Assembly (NCBI RefSeq): GCF_900113925.1
Contig: NZ_FORD01000029.1
Span: 1 to 35,408 of the forward strand
DNA from: Nitrosomonas sp. Nm34
GTDB taxonomy: Bacteria; Pseudomonadota; Gammaproteobacteria; Burkholderiales; Nitrosomonadaceae
DNA: 35,408 nt
Reading direction: 5' to 3'
Part shown: one piece after another, positions 17,324-24,639 of the stretch
Position numbering within the stretch: position 1 is the stretch's first letter
How the letters are laid out: every line of letters starts with the position of its first letter
Notes under the pieces: model-generated
Seen by the model: the letters and a program-made list of their open reading frames with translations, nothing else
What the model was told of the DNA's origin: nothing
Database searches by the model: none
Made by a program: the position numbers and the translations under genes

Positions 17324-18739
17324 TTAAGGAGTGATCGTGATTATGACTGAACTGCTAAAAGTACCATTAGCAATACCATCCAAATTATCATCAACAGCAT
17401 AAGTTAGGTTGTAAGTACCCACAGGCAGCGTATTAGCAGCAATACTCGCAATGGGAATGTGATCCATAGCAAATAATTCACCCTCATATACTCGAAGAGG
17501 CTGATCTGACGGAATAAATTCAAGCTTATTATTTAGCCAGAAGGTTCCCATCGGAGTAATTGCCTGTATCCATTGGTCTACTTGGTTTCCCCCATAGGCG
17601 CCAGGATTAAGTGATACGGTAAGAGTTAAGTGATCATTCTGTGACAAGGTTATAGAATCAGTTGCATTATTGACAAAAATAGTAGGGACAGGGGTTGAAT
17701 GTAGAGGAGGAGAGGGGGAAGGAATGTTATTAAAGAACCATGGATTATTGCTGTTAAAGTAAGTGCGTCCCTGAGTGATCACAAAGTGTGCAGGAGTGAT
17801 TTGCTCTGCCATAATTTCACTCATTGAAAATGACGTTCGATTATCATCGAACATGAAGACAATATCTGCCGTGTCAGTGAACCCGACAAATTCTAGCTTT
17901 AACGAATAGTCGTCTGCTGTACCTGCCAGTCTGTCTAAGCCATTCATGGCAAGTCGTAGCGTGGCCACATCATCTGCTGCCAATGTGCGTTGGGCTTCAC
18001 CAGGACGCGCTCCTTGTTGCATGATAGCTTCAGTATTTTGAAGACCGAATAAGGCAGCAACTTTACGATCAGCATTAATAGCAAAGGTATTTCCAGGTGG
18101 CAGATCAGATAGCTCACGACTGTAGGTGGTTACATCCACCGTTGTCGCGATATTAAATGGGTTATTGTTATGTTTACGAAACCAGTGAAGATTAATATCA
18201 TCACCACGTAAATCATCACCCGAACCACTAATACCGTCAGGGCCTCTGTCAAGGTTGAATTGGTTGTCAACTCCCTTGGTAGATTGAGTGAAGTTTCTAT
18301 TTTCGGCATCCAAACCTGATTCGGATGCCAGATTAGGATGCCCCAGCCCAAGACAATGCCCCACTTCGTGCAGGACAACTGATTCAAAATCAAAGTGGTC
18401 AGCAGGAACATTGCTTCCTTCTTTAACAGTATTATTAATGGTGGGGAGTGAATTATTCCAAGTACTGATAATATTCTGGATAGGAATCACCATCTCTTCT
18501 GCATGAATGGATGAAGGGGAGATACCAAGTGTTACTGTCAAGTTAGCACCCGCACCTCTATAACCTGGGGGATGAGTAATCACATCTACGCCATGTTCTC
18601 CCCCAGCGAAGTTAAATGTTCCTGCAAAAGAGGGAGAAGCTCCACTTATCGCAAGCGAACAAAATGTTAGCTGCGATAGGAAGGTTAATTTCAACTTGGT
18701 GAGAATAAAAGATTCCAGCAGATAGCGTATGCGTTTCAT
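17324..18739 (-). CDS. secreted metzincin (M10-like) metalloprotease
   Basis: A 471-residue protein. Residues 1-39 are a signal peptide (basic start, hydrophobic LSQLTFCSLAISGASPSFAG). The zinc-binding motif HEVGHCLGLGH (124-134) is the full HExxHxxGxxH of metzincins, with E125 catalytic. The Met-turn is probably EAIMQQG (M240), followed by RTLAADDVATLRLAM, which matches the end of matrixin domains. The insert between motif and Met-turn is long (~100 residues) and holds GPDGISGSGDD, which could bind calcium. The C-terminal ~180 residues look beta-rich (YNLTYAVDDNLDGIANG), without a PEP-CTERM or RTX tail. It stands alone, and no inhibitor gene is seen. Confidence 0.82.
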   Translation of the reverse strand: MKRIRYLLESFILTKLKLTFLSQLTFCSLAISGASPSFAGTFNFAGGEHGVDVITHPPGYRGAGANLTVTLGISPSSIHAEEMVIPIQNIISTWNNSLPTINNTVKEGSNVPADHFDFESVVLHEVGHCLGLGHPNLASESGLDAENRNFTQSTKGVDNQFNLDRGPDGISGSGDDLRGDDINLHWFRKHNNNPFNIATTVDVTTYSRELSDLPPGNTFAINADRKVAALFGLQNTEAIMQQGARPGEAQRTLAADDVATLRLAMNGLDRLAGTADDYSLKLEFVGFTDTADIVFMFDDNRTSFSMSEIMAEQITPAHFVITQGRTYFNSNNPWFFNNIPSPSPPLHSTPVPTIFVNNATDSITLSQNDHLTLTVSLNPGAYGGNQVDQWIQAITPMGTFWLNNKLEFIPSDQPLRVYEGELFAMDHIPIASIAANTLPVGTYNLTYAVDDNLDGIANGTFSSSVIITITP

Positions 18740-18925
18740 CTTGATAAATTAATGTCAGTAACTGGCTTGCCTTCGCAGTTGGAATGATGTGCTGCAATCC
18801 GTTATCAGTCGTTTATTTCGCTTTTTTTAAGATCAGACCGTTTTATGATCATTTTTAGCTTTTGCTGCACCGAGAGGAGAGGCTGAATTTTCTCGATATT
18901 GAAAAATTGTTCTGCAGTTTATTTA

Positions 18926-19028
18926 ATTCCATTTCTAACGCAAAATTGACTTTGTCGACTTCACCTTGCCGTATGATTGATATTGTCTGCGGCTCGCCGT
19001 TGCGTCATGTTTGATTTGGAAATAGAAT
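18926..19028 (-). mobile_element. MITE-like element, copy 4
   Basis: 103 bp, ends ATTCCATTTC and GAAATAGAAT, core in minus orientation (GTCTGCGGCTCGCCGTTGCG) with TCGACTTCACCTTGCCGTAT beside it. Confidence 0.85.
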
Positions 19029-19403
19029 AAGGCTGCACCATTAAATAGTCTTTTTTGGATTTAAGTCTCCGTGTTATTTTAGTAGATTTATATGGATTGG
19101 GATAAATTTCGATAAAGGTAATTGGTGTATTAAATACTTTTACACAGCTTCTCATATGCTCCAGCATTTCGCGAGAGCAGATACAATGACGCTAGTCTGC
19201 TTTCTGGCTATCAGAGGCGGTTATAAGCAAGCGTGATCAGATACAGTATTCATTTCCTGGAAAGCAGCACTTTGCTCGATAAACAAATGCAAGCATATCG
19301 TCGTCAAGCAAACGAGCAACCACGAGCTGTTGTTTCTGACAGGTATCGCCTTATCGATGATTTCAATATCTGCTTGGTAACCACTTCAACATACTGAAAG
19401 AAA
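19029..19403. other. intergenic, nothing recognised
   Basis: No supported ORF or RNA. It is the downstream side of the Nudix gene. Confidence 0.35.
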
Positions 19404-19943
19404 TTACGGTGAAGGCTGGTCAATAACACCCTGATGAAAGCTGATCTGCCCTTTACGCCGTTCTTGCAGATAGCGTTTCAAAGGGTCACGAATGACGCGA
19501 AAAGCGATTTCATTCCACGGAATTTCAAGCTCATCGAAGAGCTTGACTTCCAGACTCTCTATACCAGGAGAAAAATCCAGATCCAGCAAGTGAGCCCGAA
19601 ACAGGAGATAAACCTGGCTGATATGAGGTAAGCTATAGACAGCGTATAGATCACCAATTTCTACCCGCGCATTGGCTTCTTCCAGCGTTTCCCGGGCAGC
19701 TGCCTGCGCTAAGGTTTCGTTGTTTTCCATAAACCCTGCCGGCACAGTCCACTTTCCTTCGCGGGGTGCAATTGCACGGCGGCATAGTAGAATCTTGTCT
19801 TTCCATTCAGGAATGCATCCCACGATTATTTTTGGGTTCTGATAATGAATGGTATGACAAGTAGAGCAAACAAAACGTGGTAACGTATCACCTTCTGGTA
19901 TATATAACTCGACTGTGGCACTACAGCTACTACAAAATTTCAT
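19404..19943 (-). CDS. Nudix hydrolase with N-terminal zinc ribbon
   Basis: A 179-residue protein. A four-cysteine zinc ribbon comes first (C4, C7, C26, C29; FCSSC and CSTC). The Nudix fold follows with box G70-FMENN-E76-TLAQAAA-RE-TLEEA, which fits the family pattern except that the final Gly is Ala. Zinc-ribbon Nudix proteins include NudC-type NADH pyrophosphatases and ADP-ribose pyrophosphatases. The NudC-specific SQPWPFPQS tail is absent, so the substrate is not fixed. The ATG is preceded by ACTGAAGTAAA, a weak binding site. Confidence 0.88.
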   Translation of the reverse strand: MKFCSSCSATVELYIPEGDTLPRFVCSTCHTIHYQNPKIIVGCIPEWKDKILLCRRAIAPREGKWTVPAGFMENNETLAQAAARETLEEANARVEIGDLYAVYSLPHISQVYLLFRAHLLDLDFSPGIESLEVKLFDELEIPWNEIAFRVIRDPLKRYLQERRKGQISFHQGVIDQPSP

Positions 19944-20038
19944 AGTTTTACTTCAGTCGATGAGCAATGTTTAAGCATAGTAAATTTTTTGATATCGGTA
20001 TACTCATCTATTGTTTTATGGAGTGAATTGTGTTTTAT

Positions 20039-20710
20039 TCATATTTTATGAGAATACGTACACCAGTCATCATTTTTAATTACCAGCGGGATTTTCGCAA
20101 CTTCTTTATTTTGATAAAACCAATTAATACTGATTTCTTGATCTTGAGCAAGCTAGACATGATCGATATTGTCAATGGGTTCTGGTTGCTGAATGACACT
20201 TGTCGATTGGGCGTTGATAACATGAGATCAATCAGTGGTAGTGGCTTTTGTCTTGGTTGATTGGTTGTTTATTTTATTCTTGGCTATTTCAGGCTTTCTG
20301 AGGGGAATAATGATATGTTCCAGATTTGTCGTTACTTTAATAGACTCTGGAGCGCGTGTGTCTGCAGGAATTCGCTTCATAGTAGGAGCAGGGATTTCAC
20401 TGCTTGTGTTGCTATTGTTAGTCGATAGATCCTTGGGTTCTATATCCTTATCGTGGGCTAAACTGTCCAAATTTTTGGACTGAGTATTTTCTGCTGATAA
20501 AGTTTCCTTAACCGGCTGGTCACTTTCTTCGGCAAACAACCACAATAAAGTTCCACTCAGCATTATCACAAATAGCAATACTGCCGTAGATATTTTTATC
20601 CAGTCAAAAGGAGGTTTGGTTTGATTGACTGTTTCTTCTGAGTTACTGGCTTCGGAGAATTGTGGAACTTGATTGAGTTTGATGCGAATCTTGAGTTGCT
20701 GGTCATTCAT
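20039..20710 (-). pseudogene. DUF2914-like membrane-anchored protein with internal stops
   Basis: From ATG 20710 the minus strand reads 160 residues: a charged N terminus, one membrane helix (WIKISTAVLLFVIMLSGTLL, ~37-56) and a polar periplasmic linker rich in Ser, Lys and Thr. It stops at TGA 20228. The same frame continues past that stop and past a TAG with QQPEPIDNIDHV, then LAQDQEISINWFYQNKEVAK and IPLVIKNDDWCTYSHKI, ending at TGA 20039. The continuation resembles the DUF2914 domain (a family recalled from pattern, not searched), whose last strand is missing. The anchored N-terminal part may still be expressed. Confidence 0.6.
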
Positions 20711-20842
20711 AATGAAAATAGATTAGAACTTAATGAGCTTTACTGACTATTGTAGAGCCCAATAGATTAAACAGCGAGAAGATTTTAATAGTATCACTGT
20801 TTAAAAATATCTCAGCAAGCTATCATTCTGGATAATTCACTC

Positions 20843-20944
20843 ATTCCATTTCAAATCAAACATGACGCGAAGGCGAGCCGCAAACAGGATAAATCATACG
20901 GCAAGGTGAAGTCGACAAAGTCAATTTTGATTTAAAAATAGAAT
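20843..20944 (+). mobile_element. MITE-like element, copy 5
   Basis: 102 bp, ends ATTCCATTTCAAATCAAACA and TTTGATTTAAAAATAGAAT, core ACGCGAAGGCGAGCCGCAAA in plus orientation. Lies about 190 bases beyond the end of the lipid operon. Confidence 0.87.
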
Positions 20945-21137
20945 AAGCTGGCCTGAAACATGATGCAGATGCTGATGAACAAGCGCTTCTAGATAGATTT
21001 AGGCAAACACAATTTGTACCGTCGGTCTAATTAGGGGCAGATAAATTAGTATATCGCGCAGCAAGGGAAAATTTTCTGAAAGGAAAGTTTTGTAGACATC
21101 AATACGTTTTCATGAGAAAAAACTTCGTTCGCAAATA

Positions 21138-22646
21138 TTAACGATAAACATCATATAATTCACCTAGGAAAAAGCGGGCAAAACGTCCTTTGATGGCAAT
21201 TTCTTCAGTGAACGAGGTGGTTTCCGTAGCATGAAAGCCCTTGATTAAGTCTTTGATACCCATCAAAGGCAGATGCAGCGTGCCACTAGCCACAAGATTT
21301 CTATCCTGTGCCTGTCCTTTGAATAATTTTAGGTTCATGTTTGACAAATCGCGCCACATATCGAGGCCTGGATCGTCATTGAGAACTTGTTCAAGCAGAA
21401 AACTGTAATTTTGATGATCTTTTTCAACATCAAACAAATAGGTTATTCTCCGCATTTTTTTTGTTACATTTTCCAGCGTAAAATTACCATGAGTGAGCAT
21501 TCTGCAAGGTCCGAGAGTGGGGCTTTCCAGATGACCAGTCACTCTTGCGCTGTGTAATGAATCATCAATAAAAGCGTTCAGGTTGTTAATGTGAACGGTC
21601 AGACTCAGTTTCAACTCCTCACTGGTAAAGGGTGCCTGTTCCTGAAAATTTAGGCGGCCCTGTAGCTGTTGCGAAAAACGAATGCCTGGCACCGGATTCT
21701 TCATACGGGAAGGATTGCTGGGGATAGTGTGATTAGGTACCTTGGTGAGGTTCTGTAAATAAGTCTTGCCATCAGCATACCCCATTTCGATCAAAGTGGC
21801 ATGATTAATTTTACCAAGATACAAATCTGGGTCCAATGGCAAAGGGTAATCAGGCCGGATCACGTGAACTTGAATTGGGCGAGTCTGTCCATAAGGACTA
21901 TCGCCTTTCTCAATCCGGTGATTGAGTTGGCGTATGAGTTCCAATTGGTTGTTCAAAGCGGTATTGGCGCTGACTTCCAGCATTTGGACGTAAAGGTGTA
22001 ATACTCCACCACGGTATACTCCCGTGTTGCCTAGCCCCCAAAGTACCCAAATTTCCTCAGCAGCATTTTTGACTGCTTCGATGAGATTGGCGTCCTGGAC
22101 AAAACCGGTATCCAGATAAATCCCTTCATCCTTATAGACGGGAGGAAAGACCCCTGGTAAAGACATGCCAGCAATGACCATATCTTCATCAATATTCCGA
22201 TGGGAAATGGTCTTAACGGTTTTATTTGCGTAATCCAGGACGTTATAGTTGGCACTGACCGTATTCACCTGATGTATGGTGGCAAAATTGATCCCAAAAT
22301 GTGGCAGTACTTTGTTGCGGAAACCATCTGCATCACCCATACCTTGTAAATTCTCAGCTTTGAGATAATCCTCGAGTGGTAAAAATGAAATGGTGTCCGT
22401 CATACGCAGAGTCCGCCAACGCTGAGATATTTCTTCTGGCGAGATGCCTGATAACAGCATGGATAAATTCAAGCTACCACCCGAGGTGCCATCCATGAAC
22501 TGAAAGGCCATGCCTGCTTCCTCGAGTGCCATCAGGATGCCTGCTTGATAAGATAAGCGCAGGCCACCACCCGGCAATACCAGGGCTCGCTTGGGTTCAC
22601 CGGTTTTTTGCGGGGCTGTCAGGGAGATGAATGCGTCTGTATTCAT
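21138..22646 (-). CDS. patatin-like phospholipase with C-terminal module shared with the GMC oxidoreductase
   Basis: A 502-residue protein, fourth gene of the operon. The N-terminal ~300 residues are a patatin lipase domain: oxyanion-hole loop PGGGLRLSY (GGGLR at 26-30), nucleophile elbow GTSGG (S55) and the dyad Asp in LDTGFV (D179, DTG where DGG or DGA is usual). Patatins hydrolyse acyl esters of lipids. Residues 321-502 form a second domain that aligns end to end with residues ~4-195 of the GMC oxidoreductase: DDPGLDMWRDLSNMNL against DDPGFDLWSDTTTLYT, and GRFARFFLGELYDVYR against EKFGAFFAGKLWDSYV. There is no signal peptide. It starts 11 bases after the preceding gene ends, without a clear binding site, implying coupled translation. 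Confidence 0.88.
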   Translation of the reverse strand: MNTDAFISLTAPQKTGEPKRALVLPGGGLRLSYQAGILMALEEAGMAFQFMDGTSGGSLNLSMLLSGISPEEISQRWRTLRMTDTISFLPLEDYLKAENLQGMGDADGFRNKVLPHFGINFATIHQVNTVSANYNVLDYANKTVKTISHRNIDEDMVIAGMSLPGVFPPVYKDEGIYLDTGFVQDANLIEAVKNAAEEIWVLWGLGNTGVYRGGVLHLYVQMLEVSANTALNNQLELIRQLNHRIEKGDSPYGQTRPIQVHVIRPDYPLPLDPDLYLGKINHATLIEMGYADGKTYLQNLTKVPNHTIPSNPSRMKNPVPGIRFSQQLQGRLNFQEQAPFTSEELKLSLTVHINNLNAFIDDSLHSARVTGHLESPTLGPCRMLTHGNFTLENVTKKMRRITYLFDVEKDHQNYSFLLEQVLNDDPGLDMWRDLSNMNLKLFKGQAQDRNLVASGTLHLPLMGIKDLIKGFHATETTSFTEEIAIKGRFARFFLGELYDVYR

Positions 22647-22657
22647 GCTAGTGGTCT

Positions 22658-23557
22658 TTAGCGGTTGAGGTTACCAAACGTTTCACCGATAATCGGTGCA
22701 CTTGGCGGTGATGGCCACGTTTCATCCAGCGGCAAATCTATGACGCTTTCAAATCCTTCTGGTGGGGTTGATGGGGAAGTGGCCTCGTGAAGGAACCAGG
22801 ATTCGATGTGATCATCAAGCGTACCGATAACATCCGGTATGAATGCAGTCATCAAAGGTTGATTCTCAATTTCCAGGGTTTTCAAGACATCAGCACGTGG
22901 ATGATCACCCAGCACGAGTTTGGCATTGGCAAACTTAAACAGCTTCATGCCCGCTGTGCCTCTAATGTAAATGCTGGATTTGAGTAGCATACCGCGGAAA
23001 GCGCAGTAATTGACAGCAGGGATGTTCAATAATGGCAGGAAAGAGAATGAGGGACGAGCGATTTCTATATAAGTCACCAGTTTTCCATCCAGATCATATT
23101 GACTGCTAACGGTTTTATCACTGATATTAAAGTTCAGATTACCTTGATGTTTAGGCATGCCCCAGATACCCTTGCCACCTTTTACAGAAATCTTTGTAGA
23201 GACTGGTAATTCGAGCACATATTGGCCTGTGCCGAAAGTATTCATCAGTAACAAGGGGAGTAACGGTGGAGCAGGCTTAAGCCCATGAGTGCAGGCGATG
23301 CCGATACTATATTCGATATATTTACCGATGTTGGTACCTAAGTAATTGATGACGGTTATGACCAGCAGCCCCTTATTATTGCGGAGCCGCAGCGGATGGA
23401 CCTCTGCTGGCAATACTGCTTTGGCCTTGTCTGCATTGATAGGGAATGCAACCATCAGCACGGGGGAAGGCGCGCATTGTACAGGTAATTGAAAAGGGAT
23501 GCCGTCGACCAGGGAATGTTGGCCGGAAATTGCTTTGATTCGCTTTGGAATGCCCAT
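22658..23557 (-). CDS. acetoacetate decarboxylase-family protein
   Basis: A 299-residue protein of the acetoacetate decarboxylase fold, third gene of the operon. Supporting segments are AFPINADKAKAVLP, GKYIEYSIGIACTHGL and GGKGIWGMPKHQGNLNF. The last is where the family places its Schiff-base lysine; K136 in WGMPKH is the candidate. Only one Lys is present where classical enzymes have two adjacent ones, which would alter the lysine pKa, so beta-keto-acid decarboxylation is not assured. Relatives in this superfamily also do aldol or dehydratase chemistry. GAGGAGAT lies upstream of the ATG. Gaps to the neighbours are 19 and 11 bases. Confidence 0.8.
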   Translation of the reverse strand: MGIPKRIKAISGQHSLVDGIPFQLPVQCAPSPVLMVAFPINADKAKAVLPAEVHPLRLRNNKGLLVITVINYLGTNIGKYIEYSIGIACTHGLKPAPPLLPLLLMNTFGTGQYVLELPVSTKISVKGGKGIWGMPKHQGNLNFNISDKTVSSQYDLDGKLVTYIEIARPSFSFLPLLNIPAVNYCAFRGMLLKSSIYIRGTAGMKLFKFANAKLVLGDHPRADVLKTLEIENQPLMTAFIPDVIGTLDDHIESWFLHEATSPSTPPEGFESVIDLPLDETWPSPPSAPIIGETFGNLNR

Positions 23558-23576
23558 GTAGTTAGTTATCTCCTCA

Positions 23577-24602
23577 TTATTTAGAGAGTTCTTCGATCAT
23601 GATGGGAAATACGTCACGCGCAGCATGCTTACCCATGAAGATATCCAAGTGACTGTATTCAGGAAGTCTATGAAAAGTATGGAAGTTAGGCCTCAGTTTA
23701 TCAAAATAGGCCCATGATTTTTCTTGGCTTTCTGGTAAAAAGCAGCGATTTTTACCACCACAAAAGAATGAAAAACGCGCTTCTGTTTTGGGTGGCGTCG
23801 CAACGTAATCTGCTGGTAAGTCAGGAAAGCCTTCTACCGACACCAGATTGCCCTTATGGACGCAACGAGCCATCTGATGGAAAAATTTCAAGGGTACGTT
23901 ACCGAATTCCTCCTTAAGCCACTCATGGGTATTTTCGCTGAGATTTTCATGCCGCCATAAAGCTGGAAAGCCGCTGCCATAAGTGAAGCTCACCCACTTA
24001 CAGACCGTATTATTACATTCATGATGTGTCAATTTGACCAGAGCTGTCATTATCTTGGCAATCCAGCTAGGTGCCTCTACGCCCCAATGAGGATTTACAT
24101 AGGGGGTCAACATATTTACTACTGGTACAACAAAATTCAGCTTAAACGCTGACCAGGCGGGGACTACAGGATGCAAGGTTACTGCGTTGGCAACAATGGT
24201 TGTCACCTGCGGCAGGAGGCCTGCCATGGCAGACATCATAAAACTGGTAGAACCTTGGCAATGAATAATCGCCTTCATGGTTTTGTACCCTGTTTCTTCG
24301 CAGATTTTACGCACTGCGTAAGGATGATCGTAAAGTGCGGCTTGATCGAGCGTCCACGTATTGCCAGGAAAATCGATGCTGGCACGCCAGTTTTCCAACC
24401 AGACATCATAACCCGCTTCGATAAGTGCATTGACAATCGTTTCTTTTTCGGGTGCACGGAAAATATTTGCCCGAACTCCTGCGCCGTGAACCAGGATTAT
24501 GGGCCCTTGCTTGGGTGGCTGAGTGGCTGAGCGAACATTAATCAGGTTCAACGCCATGCCGTCGCCAGCCGTGAAAGGAACCGTGCGCTCCATCAGACTC
24601 AT
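23577..24602 (-). CDS. alpha/beta hydrolase with Cys at the nucleophile position
   Basis: A 341-residue alpha/beta-hydrolase, second gene of the operon. The oxyanion strand IILVHGAGVRANIF is at 35-48. The nucleophile elbow reads AIIHCQGSTSF, so the residue in the usual Ser position is C115, and the first Gly of GxSxG is replaced by Ile. A Cys nucleophile is known in PHA synthases (GxCxG) and dienelactone hydrolase. The likely catalytic His is in EYSHLDIFMGKHA (H318). The text before it (FFCGGKNRCFLPESQEK) fits the acid-bearing loop. No signal peptide. It starts 37 bases after the GMC gene. Substrate unknown; an acyl or lactone bond on the oxidised product is a guess. Confidence 0.85.
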   Translation of the reverse strand: MSLMERTVPFTAGDGMALNLINVRSATQPPKQGPIILVHGAGVRANIFRAPEKETIVNALIEAGYDVWLENWRASIDFPGNTWTLDQAALYDHPYAVRKICEETGYKTMKAIIHCQGSTSFMMSAMAGLLPQVTTIVANAVTLHPVVPAWSAFKLNFVVPVVNMLTPYVNPHWGVEAPSWIAKIMTALVKLTHHECNNTVCKWVSFTYGSGFPALWRHENLSENTHEWLKEEFGNVPLKFFHQMARCVHKGNLVSVEGFPDLPADYVATPPKTEARFSFFCGGKNRCFLPESQEKSWAYFDKLRPNFHTFHRLPEYSHLDIFMGKHAARDVFPIMIEELSK

Positions 24603-24639
24603 GATGTTATTCTCTCAATATAATTTGTTATAGCTGGAA

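Noticed and set aside
20030..20483. Plus-strand ORFs opposite the DUF2914-like pseudogene
   Set aside because: They are antisense to a frame with recognisable protein sequence and have no known domain.
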